From the NCBI GenBank assembly GCA_946122785.1, contig CAMGYJ010000002.1:24402492-24466491 (forward strand): 64,000 nt of DNA, written 5' to 3'. The notes beneath the pieces were generated by a model. The model was not told the origin of the DNA. It saw nothing but the letters and a program-made list of their open reading frames with translations, and searched no databases. This document shows positions 45,194 through 56,541 of this stretch, piece by piece; the first letter of the stretch is position 1, and the number at the start of each line of letters is the position of its first letter. The DNA is from Linum tenue (taxonomy: Eukaryota; Streptophyta; Magnoliopsida; Malpighiales; Linaceae). Made by a program: the position numbers and the translations under genes.

Positions 45194-45239
45194 AATGCCC
45201 CCCACAACATAGTTTATAAGAACTTATTCTTATGAACTA

Positions 45240-45765
45240 AGTTGTTGACACCAACTGTACTAGATACGCAACCACTTGAAGCAGATGTTGGCTTTATATA
45301 GTCATATTTCCAAATCATATAAGGAATGTAATTCCTTCCTGACCATGTAAACGAAACACACCAAGAGGGTGTCCCTCTCCAACTCGGCTAATAATACAAT
45401 TTTTAGCCAAATAACGTGGCCTACCTTTTCCTTTTTTGATAAGGAACCCAAATTCTTTTCATGTAGGACACACCTCTTAACCCATATCCTACTAGTAAAA
45501 GGAAATTCATTCTAGCAGGACACAACTAATTTTTTCCTCAATAAATTGATGCTCCCATTCACTATAATTCATAACTCAAAAAAATATCATCGTACCTCCA
45601 AAGTTGTGCGATGCTTCCCCAGGACAAGACTCTTTCTATTGTACTAGATGCGCAACCACTTGAAGCAGATGTTGGCTTTATATAGCCATATTTTGACACC
45701 AACTGTACTAGATGCGCAACCACTTGAAGAATGTTAGCTTTATATAGCCATATTTCCAAATTATT
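45240..45765. repeat. Three copies of a ~60-bp segment in the Tat 3' non-coding region
   Basis: GTACTAGAT(A/G)CGCAACCACT followed by TGAAG and TTATATAG(T/C)CATATTT occurs near 45,257, 45,638 and 45,704. The last copy lacks a few bases (GAATGTTAGC for GCAGATGTTGGC). The region lies between integrase and the 3' LTR and has no coding content. Confidence 0.8.
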
Positions 45766-45922
45766 GACTTGGACGACCATTAGGAAGGATGGTAGCCCTG
45801 TTGGAATTGGGAGGGTACCATCCAAATTATGATTTGGATGACTACCATGTGGCTCAATACCTCTGCTTCTGAGCTAAAAATCAAAACGTCTCATATGGTC
45901 AACTTGCAAATATTTAGTGTGG

Positions 45923-47273
45923 TGACACGCCAAAACACAACACCAAACTGCGACCAAGTGTAATCGCAGTCCGGGAATGCAGTAACAGGCAAGTTCTATT
46001 ATCAACCCGGGGTCTAGATCTATTGCATACTCCGTGATTATCTATTATATAGCCAACTAAGTTGATTGATTGTTGTTAAAACTAAAAGCAGTAAGAAAGC
46101 AGGAAATGGTTCGGTTTTCTCAAGCAAAGAAGAGTCACTCGGGAAATGAGTCCCCCTAGCTCCTTAGTTAGGTTCAATTGTAATTACCCTGGGTTGATTA
46201 CTGTTGATTAGACTGCGGAAGATCCGACAGTAGCTTGGAATCTCTTAAGCTGACCAAGCCCTCTCAGTCTAGCTACCCGGCAGACGACTAGTCTTCACCG
46301 GGACAGAAAGCTGAAGCAATGAGCACAGAACTCCACTACTGGAATTGGATTCCAGTACAAAGCAGTAAACTGGCTAACTCTCGTATAACCAATCTCCTAC
46401 TATCGAATGAAGAAGCTCTAACAACTTAATCAGATTCTATCTATCTCAGGTTGCAGCAGAAATCAAGAAAAGCTTATCAGACTTCAATCAATTCAATAAA
46501 ACATGCATCATTCGATTAAAACCAAACATTATAATCATCCCAAGTCATTACAATCAAATCCCTAACACATGGAACTAGGGTTCTTCATACCCAAGTGAGA
46601 GAAGGGTTCTACTCCATAGAGAGAGAGAGAGGAAAACAAGATACAAAGCAATCATACTCATAACAATGGGAAGAATCTGCTCTGGGATGATGATTTCCAC
46701 TCCTATGACGAACTCCAAGCTCGATTTGATGAAACCCAGCTCCAAGATAGCTTCTAGGATGTGTTCTTCGCACTTTCTCCCTCTAGGGCTCTGTTTTTGC
46801 TCTAAAAATCCGATTCTCTCACTTGTGGCTCGGAATTGGGTGAAAAACCAAGATATCCCGACTCACACGGGCAGGCCACACGGCCATGTGGCTCACCCAG
46901 TTGCCCGTGTGACTCAAAACGCGGCGTATCGATTAGTTGCATTTCAGGCTTCCCACACGGCCAGGGTCACACGGCCGTGTGGAATATCCATCCTGCCCGT
47001 GTTTGCTCTCGGCACAAACCACACGGCCACAAGGGTGAGTTGCACGGCCGTGTGGTGTCGAGGAATGCCCGTGTGGCTTCCTTAGCACCTCGCCACGCGT
47101 CCGATCTTCGTCCATTCGACCCCAAACTCGCTCCCAAGCCTCCATTCACGTACTAGGACCTGAAATATCACAAACAAGCACAACCTAGCGTGAAATCGGC
47201 CTAAAACACGAGAAACCACATCTCAAACGGTGTAAGAACAGGGGTAAAAACATGTGTAATTAACGGTCTATCA
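45923..47273 (-). mobile_element. Solo LTR of family L, 1351 bp, TSD TGTGG
   Basis: On the plus strand it starts TGACACGCCAAAACACAACA and ends GGTCTATCA, flanked by TGTGG on both sides (45,918-45,922 and 47,274-47,278). It aligns with the LTRs at 56,542, 60,387 and 62,103 through shared blocks such as ACTGCGGAAGATCC and AAGCTGACCAAGCCCTCT, but is the most diverged of the four. It contains a dense cluster of CACACGGCC/GGCCGTGTG palindromes (46,860-47,085). The opposite orientation signals of the family (PPT, PBS) place its sense strand on minus. Confidence 0.92.
46862..47085. repeat. Cluster of CACACGGCCGTGTG palindromic motifs
   Basis: At least eight occurrences of CACACGG(C/G), CACGGCC or GCCCGTGTG lie within about 225 bp, several forming the full palindrome CACACGGCCGTGTGG (for example about 46,969 and 47,043). 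The related LTRs have a smaller version (57,480-57,565 and 61,314-61,400, CACGGCCGTGCA). The position inside the LTR would fit a promoter or enhancer module, but this is inference. Confidence 0.8.
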
Positions 47274-47364
47274 TGTGGCCCTTCACTACTCGGCCATGTT
47301 GCATATCTTTAGAAACCATGTCAACTTCAACTATGTCTCCATGTGCACTAGGCCGAAATCTAAA

Positions 47365-48508
47365 TCATTGACATTCCTTTACGTCCCCAAGGGACGATAT
47401 GTATGGCTTAAGGTACTTGCCATTAATTAAATGCTCATGTTGTACAACATCCAAATCTTTCAATAAGTAAGCACCATTGGGACGTACAACATGAACAATG
47501 AAGGGACCACACCAATTAGGAGTCCACTTACCAAATTTTGGATCTTTTTCATCAATTGGCAAATGCAGCTTCCATACTAGCTCTCCTTCCTCAAGCGACC
47601 TATGCTTTACTTTTTTATTGTATGACCAAGCCACTCTGGCCTTTTGTACCTGGATTTTATCAAGAACTTGAAGTTGCATCTCATCCAGTTCGGACAACTC
47701 CAACATCATTGACTCATAATACTCAGAGGGAGTCAATTCATGTTGTCTCATGTATCGTAGAGACTTTATCGTTATCTCAACTGGCAAGAAAGCGTCCTGA
47801 CCATATGTCAAAGAGAAGGAGTCACTCTCGTACTACTACGTGGTGACATCCTATAAGCCCTTAGTGCCTCTGATAGTACCTCATGCCAATTCCTTGGGTT
47901 GTCCTCAATCATTTTGGACAAGATCCCTTTTATTACCTTATTGGATGCTTCTGCTTGACCATTGGCTTGAGCACAATAAGGTGTGGAGTGGATGATCTTT
48001 ATGACTTGCTCTTTGGAAAACTCCATTACATGTGCTCTCTAGTGAAAACTGTCCCTTGATCGGCTGTTATCGTGGCTGGAAAACCAAAACGGTGAATAAT
48101 GTGTTCCTTGATAAAAGAAATCACCTACCCTTGGTTCACTGTCTTCATAGGCATTTCTTCTACCCACTTTGTAAAATAATCAGTAGCCACAATGATAAAG
48201 CTGTGTTGCTTGGATGATGGGGGATAGACTTGTCCAATCATATCCATTGCCCAACCAAAGAATGGTCGAGGCTTAACAATAGATCTCAAATCAATGGCAA
48301 GTGCTCTTTGCACTGTTCCATGACGTTGGCAAGCTTCACATCCCATAGCAAATGTTGCACAATCGGGGCAAATAGTTGGCCAGTAGTACCCATATCGATG
48401 CAGTATCCATCTCATGGATGGACCAGCTTGATGTGCTCCACACATTCCCTCGTGGACCTCAACCATAGCTTGTAAAACTCCTTGTCCCCCCCCCCCCCCC
48501 CAAAGCAT
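47365..48508 (-). pseudogene. Tat integrase remnant
   Basis: The zinc-binding H2C2 part reads MVEVHEGMCGAHQAGPSMRW, then YYWPTICPDCATFAMGCEAC (48,460-48,330). The catalytic core has PFFGWAMDMIGQVYPPSSKQ (first Asp) and FIIVATDYFTKWVE (second Asp), then IIHSTPYCAQANGQAEASNK with the catalytic Glu (about 47,960). The C-terminal part has KFGKWTPNWCGPFIVHVVRP. A run of 16 C at 48,486-48,501 and frame breaks near 48,125 and 47,810 interrupt it. The stop at 47,365 is close to the solo LTR inserted at 47,273. Confidence 0.85.
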
Positions 48509-48881
48509 TTGAGCAAAAAACCATCTGGACTTCTTTTGAACAGTGTCCCATCTAGCAAAACATAGTTCCTAGCCCTAAACTTGGTAGTATGGTCTACATC
48601 CCCACTTGGATTTTGCAAGTACTTCACTAGAGGAGCACGCCAGTCATTGGCGTCATCTTCAACCACACCCACCTCAACAACTTGTTTCATTCGATCCCTC
48701 AAAGGGATAAGATTTTGCACAAATATTTGATCTCTTACTCCATTGACAAACTCTCTGAAGCCAGACGCAAGCTGGGCCAGATAGTTGGTCTTGCCATTAT
48801 CCATCGAGGAACGAACTTGATGGACACATTGTCAATCTCCCCTAATATTGACATTCTTTGCATTTAAATCAACCAAAATCT

Positions 48882-50037
48882 CTAAACCAACAACCAAAGC
48901 TTCATACTTTGTTGGTTTTTAGTACATGGCACATCAAGGGAGAACGCGAAGTGCATGGCATGACCTGATGGCGAGGTCAACACCACACCAACTCCTGCTC
49001 CTGAACGTGTCTTTGAGCCGTCAAAGAAAAACATCCAAGGCATCTCCTCAACCATCCCAACTTCTACTTGCTCTGTTGGCATACCCACACATGGATGGTC
49101 TGCCAAAATATCTGCTAGGGCTTGACCCTTAACTGCCCGTTGAGGCACATACTTCAAATTGAATTCGGACAAGGCAAGTGTCCACTTACCAATCCTACCA
49201 TGGATGATTGTCCGGGACAGCATGTATTTAATAACATCAGTTTGGCAAATGAGCTGCACCTCAATGGGTGCCATGTAATATCTTAACTTCGTACAAGCAA
49301 AGGACAAGGCCAAACATAACTTTTCTATGGATGAGTATTTTTGCTCGGCCTCACTCAACAACCTACTTAAGTATTAGACTGCTTGCTCATTGCTAGAATC
49401 ATTCTCTTGAGCCAACAGACATGCTACAAATGTGTCTGTGACTGAAAGATATAATTTTAAAGGACGATTCTGAATTGGTGAATTGAGCACTGGCGGGTTC
49501 ACCAAATACCTTTCGATATCTTCAAAGGCTTGTTGGTGCTCCCCTCGCCACACAAACTCATCTTCCTTCATTAGCTTGAGCAGTGAAGAGAAAAGTTGGG
49601 TCCGGCCTGCACAATTCGAGATGAACCTTTGAATGAATGTAATTGACTTGGCCCAACTCCTTTTTATTGCATGGTGGCATGGCCTCAATGATGGCCTTGG
49701 TCTTGTTCTGGTCGACCTCAATGCAGCGTTGACTCACTAAGAATCCTAAAAAGCTACCTGTCAGACTCCGGCTGGCACTTATGAAAGTTGGACGTGAATC
49801 GTCCTCGATGCCAAGATTGATATTCTCCAACACGTCACATGCGGCAATGTGTTTGCCGTCTTCTCCACCCTTACTTGAACTCTTTTCTTCCTCAAATACT
49901 TCATCATCAGGTACACAGTCAGCCATCAACACAGGCTCCATATACATAAACCTATGTTCGCGTTGGTGTATGGCCAACTTTTCTTGCAAGGCTGATGCGA
50001 TATCGACTAGCGCGATATTCAATTCTCGTGGTCCCAA
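48882..50037 (-). pseudogene. Tat RT remnant (catalytic core missing), RNase H and second RNase H
   Basis: The minus strand begins GPRELNIALVDIASALQEKL, then NINLGIEDDSRPTFISAS (about 49,820), which normally precedes the RT fingers. It jumps directly to SLTGSFLGFLVSQRCIEVDQ (about 49,760), which normally follows the palm. The roughly 230-residue segment with the two catalytic Asp boxes is therefore absent. The connection and RNase H follow: YLVNPPVLNSPIQNRPLKLY, DTFVACLLAQEND (49,530-49,380), then EKLCLALSFACTKLRYYMAP. A second RNase H-like start, WMFFFDGSKTRSGAGVGVVL, is at about 49,030, and GHAMHFAFSLDVPCTKNQ ends at about 48,920. Confidence 0.82.
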
Positions 50038-50978
50038 AATGAAGGCTCAAATTCAACGATTTAAGGAAATGGAGAATTCATTACGGATCCGGCTTGCAAT
50101 ATTTCTTGGAGCCCAAAAAGTCCATTGTTGCTGCCCAAGGCGTCCAAATGTGAAAAGGACAAGGAAAGAGATTGCTTAACCACTAAGGAGCTTCCTTAAG
50201 CATTAAAACGTGTTTGGAGATTACTTAGCTGCTAAGGAGCTTTCTTTGGTTATAAAACGAGTTATATTCCTTTTTTAAGTAGTATTGTGTTTCCTAGTTA
50301 GTTTGGGATTTGTTTTCCTATTCCTTTTAGGTTAGATACATGTTTTGAAACCTCTATAAATAGAGGGTGTAAGAGCTACGAATTTTGTACCCAATATTTC
50401 AATTATCAATTACATTGAGTGTTTACTCTAGTTCCTTTGTGAATGTTTGCTTAATCTCCCTTTGAGGATTCAGGAGAATTGAGTGGTCTCTTATCAACTA
50501 GAGAACGCGTCTAGTTGTGGCGAGCATCGACTATATCAATTGCCCATTTCCACGACTTGGTGTTGTCTGATTGGTTTAATATACCAATTGCCCTTTATCA
50601 CGAGTTGGGATTGTCCGATTGATTCCATCCTATCTTTTATTTTCGAGTTCAAGAAAGTCAAGAAAATCAAAGAATCAAGAAAAGGTCGTTTTCAAGAAAA
50701 TCAAGAGAAGAGGTGAAAAAGGGCCAGTTCACGACTATCTGAGGAAGTTCGCGATCTTCCACATCCGTGAAGAAGAGCCCTTGACTGTGAATCGCGAGGT
50801 GTCCAGAGCCAAAATGGAGGTTACTGACGTAAGGTGAGTCCACGGTCACTAAGACTGTGAACAAAGGCTGTTGACCGTGAAAAGAAGAGATCGAAGCGGT
50901 GTGTTTTGGCGCACGCCTGTAGTTCACGGACGCATCCACAACAAACATTGATGGTCTCACGATTTCAGATAGAGTGGC
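50038..50978 (+). mobile_element. Unidentified insertion with an LTR-like promoter inside Tat pol
   Basis: This stretch separates the protease and RT-flank pieces of the Tat element and is not coding on its minus strand. On the plus strand it has CTCTATAAATAGAGGG (TATA box at 50,355-50,363) followed at a plausible distance by CAATATTTCAATTATCAATT, as in many plant LTRs. It also carries paired ACTAAGGAGCTTCC / GCTAAGGAGCTTTC segments (about 50,180 and 50,234) and GTTGACCGTGAA-type motifs near the right side. No inverted ends or target duplication were found. It could be an LTR plus leader of another retroelement that came in with a deletion. Confidence 0.4.
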
Positions 50979-51870
50979 TTACTCATTTATGGATGATGTC
51001 TCAGCTTGGGGTGGATGCAGTGATGACGGTACACACTTATTAGCATGTATCCAGTCTCTACCAAACAAAGCATTGTAGTTGATTGCTCCATGAATGACAA
51101 AGAAAGCAACCATTCTCTCTTGGCTACCCAGTCTTACAACTATTGGTAGTATCCCACTTGCAGTTGTGGAACCACCATTGAAGCTGATAAGAAACACATC
51201 TGTTGGGATAAGATCATTTGCACTCTTTCCCAACTTCCTGAGCATACTTGTGGGCATCACATTCACAGCAGCACCATTGTCAACTAACACTCTTGAAACT
51301 GGTACATTTTCAATCTAAGCTTTTATGTACAATGGCCTGAGATGTCAAAGCATCTTTGCATCCGGCTCATTGAACACCATTACTCGACTTGGTTCCTCAA
51401 TTGTTGACCCTTCAACGACAACCTCTTTTCCCTTTCTTGTTGCCACATGCATAGCACTCTTGTCATCTAGCTTCTCTTCGACAACCCTAGAGTTCTCTTC
51501 CTCCTCAAATTCTGAACCCCATGTAGAGTTTTCAATAGGAAGGCTTGTGGATCCTTCTGGTCCTTGGTACAATATGTAGTAGGGATACCTACCATCATCC
51601 CACCAAGTACTCCACATACTTGTGTCCAACCTCGTACAATTCCTTTAGAATTTGTTGGGAACTCTTGTGTTGCCTTGCTGTCTCAGCAGACAAGTTGATT
51701 CTTGCTCTAGTACGAGCCATCATTACACTCCACGGCTCATCCTCTAGTGTCAAATTTGCAAACTCAGTAACCAGTTCTGCAACTGGTGACTCTTCATCCT
51801 CCTCATCCAAATACAGCTCGAAAAACCTACCAACCAACTGTACGATGGCTTGCTTCATCCACTTCCTCAA
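50979..51870 (-). pseudogene. Tat linker and aspartic protease remnant
   Basis: The linker reads MKQAIVQLVGRFFELYLDEE (51,860) and WSVMMARTRARINLSAETAR. The protease core (51,290-50,979) has the active-site region RVLVDNGAAVNVMPTSMLRK (usual D-S/T-G here D-N-G), then FNGGSTTASGILPIVVRLG and NALFGRDWIHANKCVPSSLH. In intact relatives GRDWIHAN..VPSSLHQ leads directly into the RT region; here homology stops at about 50,985, where the foreign segment begins. Confidence 0.8.
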
Positions 51871-51879
51871 CCTCCGCTA

Positions 51880-54360
51880 ACTTTCTCCATCTCCTCTCTC
51901 ACCATCCACTTCAAAGTAAAAGATCATGGGCAAAATGTAGTTATTTACCACGACAGGTGGAAAACTCCCAAACTGGATGGTTGTGGATGTGTTATGATCA
52001 TCGTCCTCATCATCCTTGCTATTCTGATCAAACTTTGACCTTGGATGCTCTAACTCCAGCATCTCCTCCTCTATGAAGGATTCATCCATCTCTGCATCAT
52101 ACCCATCATCCGTTGGGGCTTCCTCTTTCTTCTCCACACTCTTGTCGCTATCAGACACAGTGACCCTGAGACCAGTGTAGTAGAGTTGTTCACACGAACA
52201 ATTGTATGCATGTTGTAAGTCCTCTTCTGTTGAGCATTCTTGCGAAGAAACCTTCTATATTGTGTCCTTGTCATCCCATCCACTGCAATTGGCTGTTGAC
52301 GGCGAACATCATACGTATGCCATCCACTTGATGGCACATTAGGCATCTTGAAAGTTTTTCTGACAGGTGGTGAACTTCTGTCAAGTAAGGAGAGTCCAAA
52401 AGGTGCACTTTTGAAAGGTGGGTAATTTTGAGCAACCCATTGCCTACGTTGGCCTCTTCCCCATGCAGGTGCACGTACTCCTTCCACCTGACGTTCATAT
52501 GGTGAATACCTTGGCTTGAATGGTCTCTGTGGACCAAGTCTTTGATGGACCGATTGGATTGGTCTATCTCCACCAAGATTCTGCTTCCCTTTGCACTATG
52601 CACACAACTTTTCTTCGTCCGCCGGATCGATACGTGGCCTATCTTGCATGCCAGTTGATGATGAGCCACCTTGCATAATGACACTAGAGTTGCCACTTGG
52701 TTGCGGTGTTGTATCCAACACCAGCTTGAAGCGTGGCAAATCAATCTTTGAAAAGTCAAGATTGACCATGTTGATGCCCACGACATTTGGGAATGGATCA
52801 GTATCCACTATCATGGCTTCCTTCTTAGGGTCTGGGAACTTGATGCGTCCCTTGTCAATCGCATCCTACAAAACATTACGAAAAACCACAGAACTATTAG
52901 TGGCATGTGACATACTATTATGCCACTTGCAATAACATTTTCCTTTTAACTTCTTAGGGGGTGGTATACTATGCCCCCCCCCCCAGACAGCATTGTTGTA
53001 CAATTGGTAAAAAATTAAGTCCAACTTCCTAACATAAAAAAAAATTCTAGGTTAGACTGGAGCATGATTAGGTTTCCCAACTAGTTGTTCATTATCAATT
53101 TTGGCTAAGGAAGCGCAAACATATGGCTTCCCTTGCACAATTTCAGCCAAATCTATCTCGACATCCTGAGCAACAGGGTTAATGGCATAATTAAAGTTAG
53201 GGTGGTACAGTCCCCTAGATGCACTACTTCTATTCTCTTCTTCTCATATGAGAGTCTCGTACCTAACCGCACATGACACCAACTAGAATAAATTAGAGAA
53301 CACCCTATCTTGAAATTTTTTACGAAGTTCAAAGTTTAAAACCACCTTGTGCTAGCTTGACAAATTCATGTTATGTGAAGTTCACAAAACAACGATTACG
53401 TGCATTTTTAAAATTTGTCAAGAAGGCTTCCACAGTCTCCCCTGATTGCTGGCGCATACGTGGCAAGTCAGCCATGGTCACTTCTGGCTCAGAACGATAA
53501 AATTGTGCATGGAACATTGTTCCATTTGTTCCCAAGTTTGCACTGAATTAGATGGCAAATTGACGTCCCATGCAAAAGCAGGTCCTATCAAAGAGTTGCC
53601 AAATAAACGTAACTTGACAAAATCACCTACATCACCACATTGGACAGTAAATCATCCAACATGCTCCACTGTGGATTGATCACCCGTTCCAGTAAAAGGT
53701 ACAAACTCTGGTACCCTAAACCCTCTTGGGAACGGATACATTCTATCCACCCACTTCGGATACGGCTTTCGATAGACAGGTGGCATCGTTGGTCTCATAC
53801 CAAAACCAAACTTTTCTTCCAACAACTGTTCCATCTATCACAAAGTGCATTCACATCGTGACCCCCTTGTTGCCCCCTAGCGGTATGAATCCACCAGGAT
53901 CCACGCCTTGCATGTTCATAGGGGGGGCGGGTGTTGCTACGGGTACGCACGTGGTGGTACTGGGTCAACATTGTTTGGACCAAAACCAAACCCAACATTA
54001 ATAGGAACCATGTATGGTATGGCTTCTGGAATGTTTTCGACCAACACCTTGCAAAGGTGGAGGTTGCTCAACATGGATCTGAGATGAAGTAGCGTGACTC
54101 TTGCCAACATTCACCCATTGAGGTGTTGGTACGGTCGTTTCCACCGGTGATGTAGGGTTCACCAGGCATGGCTGCTCACCTCGACCAGACGGTAGGTTAG
54201 CGTTTTCACTTTCACGATTTGGAAAGTATCGACCATCTGAAGACAAAGCCCTAGTTCGTAAAACTGGTCTGTAATTTCCTAGATCTCCATTTGGTGCCAT
54301 GTTTGGCACCTCTGCTCCAGCATTGTTTCCTCCTGCTTGGTCAACTTCAACGTTAACCAA
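51880..54360 (-). pseudogene. Tat gag region remnant
   Basis: The start MVNVEVDQAGGNNAGAEVPN (54,360) lies about 100 bp inside the 5' LTR. A gag core follows: EQLLEEKFGFGMRPTMPPVY (53,832), WVDRMYPFPRGFRVPEFVPF, then KLRLFGNSLIGPAFAWDVNL and SNSVQTWEQMEQ near 53,620-53,530, which matches the retrotransposon gag pattern (LF..SL.G.A..W...LP..S..TW..L). The C-terminal part (52,820-52,590) has LDFSKIDLPRFKLV. An acidic segment (52,158-51,880: KDDEDDDHN) leads towards protease. Frame changes occur at about 53,998, 53,652 and 53,440. The protein would form the virus-like particle by family knowledge. Confidence 0.75.
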
Positions 54361-54459
54361 CTACCCCTCCTCCACATCACCCTTGTGGAGGATCACCATC
54401 CCGAATCTTTCATCGTAGAGCCATATCGAATACACGTTGTCCCACTGAGCGTGCCAATT

Positions 54460-55459
54460 TGTTTCAAGTGGAATTTCGCGTGATCAATGCACCCTGACTT
54501 CAAGAAAACGGAAAAACGATGTTACTCGGTTCACACCTCTTCAGACACTGTACGAACGAGGGTGTTCGATGCATACATCCAAGGATCTATTTACTGTTAC
54601 CTCTACTCCTATGGAGATTCCTTGAGAGCTCCGCAACTATTGACTACAACTTATAGAGAAGCCTCGTTGGAGGGTCCCTGGTGCTACTACTACGGTTACT
54701 GTTCTATAGAGAAAAGGATAAAGTTTGACGATACTATTTGTGATTTGATTTGGTTGTCCTCCTCCAGAAGCTCCTTGCAAGTTTTGTTCTGCCTCACCCT
54801 CTAACCACCTTCTCTCTTCTGCACGTAGCATCCAGTAACTCCTCTCCTAGCGTCTTTTGCAAATTAGCTGTTGCTTCTGGTAACCACCTTCGACACGTCA
54901 TCATGTCACTGGAAAATCAACCCTATGTACCATGGATGATCAATTAGATGGTCACCACACACCAAATAACTTGGATGGTATCCATGTTGTTGGATGACAC
55001 CATCCACTTTGAGTTTGGATGGTGTCCATTATATTTGGGATGGTATCCATGTATTTGGACACTAAAATCCATTATTAGATTTGGATGGTGTCCATGTATT
55101 TGGACACTACCACCCATTATTGGATTTGGATGGTATCCATGCATTTGGACGCAACCAGCCATTATTAGATTTGGATGGTGTCCATGTATTTGGACACTAC
55201 CATCCATTATTGGATTTGGATGGTGTCCTTGTATTTGGACACTACCATCCATTACTGGATTTGGATGGTATCCATGTATTTGGACACTACCATCTATTAT
55301 TGGTTTTGGATGGTATCCATTATGTTGGACACTACCATCCTTTAATCCTACGGCCCGACTTCATGAATTGGACCATCCATGTACACATGTACCAGCTACT
55401 TAAATTGGCCAAGTTGTTCATACATGCAACAATTAATAAAAATTATTTTGGTGTAAACA
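54460..55459 (-). repeat. 5' LTR of the Tat element (1000 bp)
   Basis: On the plus strand it starts TGTTTCAAGTGGAATTTC and ends GGTGTAAACA. It contains seven units of the 45-bp minisatellite (about 55,028-55,345). The adjoining internal sequence, read on the minus strand, is AATTGGCACGCTCAGTGGGA, the type of junction and primer-binding region seen in plant Ty3 elements. Confidence 0.9.
55028..55345. repeat. 45-bp minisatellite in the 5' LTR, seven units
   Basis: Same unit as in the other LTR, with one more copy. The third unit (about 55,126-55,170) has drifted most (GCAACCAGCC where the others have CTACCATCC). Confidence 0.92.
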
Positions 55460-55464
55460 TGATC

Positions 55465-56536
55465 TGACTTTTTTTTGTTTCGGTAGAGATTAAGAAGAAA
55501 AGAATATTTAGGTGATATCTTTCCTCTCATGGTTTGTGCTGGTGTTTGTTTTAGGGTTAACAGTTGGTTTTTCTGGCGTTATTTTGGTGGTGGCAGTATT
55601 GGGGTATGGTTTGTAAATTTGGGTTTCGTGGGGATGGTGTTGCGATAGTGTTGTTTTTGGTGGTTCAAACACTGGAAATTTTATGTTTGTAGGTTAAACT
55701 AAATGGCCTCTGTTTCTAAGCATCTATGTTTGTAAGTAAGACTCACTCTTCTTCCTGCACTGTGAACAGAAGCTGAACCTTTCATAGCCAAAGTGAAGCT
55801 TGTTAGTTTAAATATATTGGATGCTCATATTATTGACAACAAAGAAAACTTGAGATGGAAAAGAAATTACTTTGAAATTAACTCTTAAATGTGGCTTAAA
55901 TGAGCTTTGATCCCCCATTTGTGTTGTTTGCCTAAACTATGAGAATTAAATTTCTCTTGGACCCTACATATAGAAATAATAGAGTACACACATCATGTTC
56001 GTCATACATCAACATCGTCGAAAAAGAATTGTTTGTAAATTCCTTTTAGATTCAACATTTGGTGATGTTATGCACCCACAAAGTGAAAAGAACTTATTGA
56101 AAATTCCTTTTAGATTCAACAGTTAGTGATGTTATGCATGCAAAGGGATGACATTGTTAATACTTAATACAAGTGCACAAATCCTTAATGAAAGCAAATT
56201 CTGCAGTATGTGTAGAAAGTGTGCAGATGGAATATAAGTGTTTAGGTGTAGCATGGTGTAGTCATTACATATGAGCAGCTTATAGGGCATGCTACGAGTA
56301 GTTTGTTTATTTGTATTTTGTAGAACCATATTTTGTATGAATGATGATTTATTGCTAAAAAATTTGAAGTCACTTTTGTGGTTAATCTTCTCTGAATGGA
56401 CATTTTGAGGTTAGCATTATTGAAGTCTTGTTTTGTGTTTTATATGGTCTTTGGTTGGCGATATATTTTTATGTAGTGTAATAGTCCTACCCAACTAGAA
56501 ACTATCGTAGAAAGAGAATGACTAAATCAAAGTATT
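55465..56536. other. Continuation of the stretch interrupted by the Tat element
   Basis: Non-coding and AT-rich. It includes an approximate duplication, AAATTCCTTTTAGATTCAAC (56,036 and 56,102). Joined to the DNA left of the Tat element at TGATC, it should form the pre-insertion sequence. Confidence 0.45.
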
Positions 56537-56541
56537 GTTAT

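Larger units (their letters stand above)
44237..55459 (-). mobile_element. Ty3 retrotransposon, Tat type, 11.2 kb, TSD TGATC
   Basis: Two direct LTRs (44,237-45,193 and 54,460-55,459) bound the element, with TGATC on both outer sides (44,232-44,236 and 55,460-55,464). On the minus strand the order is LTR, primer-binding site, gag, protease, RT remnant, RNase H, a second RNase H-like domain, integrase, a non-coding 3' region, polypurine tract and LTR. The extra RNase H between pol RNase H and integrase is the mark of the Tat lineage. A solo LTR of another family (45,923-47,273) and an unidentified segment (about 50,040-50,970) are inserted. Numerous stops and a deleted RT core make it non-functional. 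Confidence 0.92.

Noticed and set aside
44727..45219. Open frames of up to 148 codons on both strands with regular 15-residue repeats, also at 54,944-55,467
   Set aside because: They arise from the 45-bp minisatellite within the LTRs, whose length is a multiple of three; all frames stay open and there is no independent sign of a gene.
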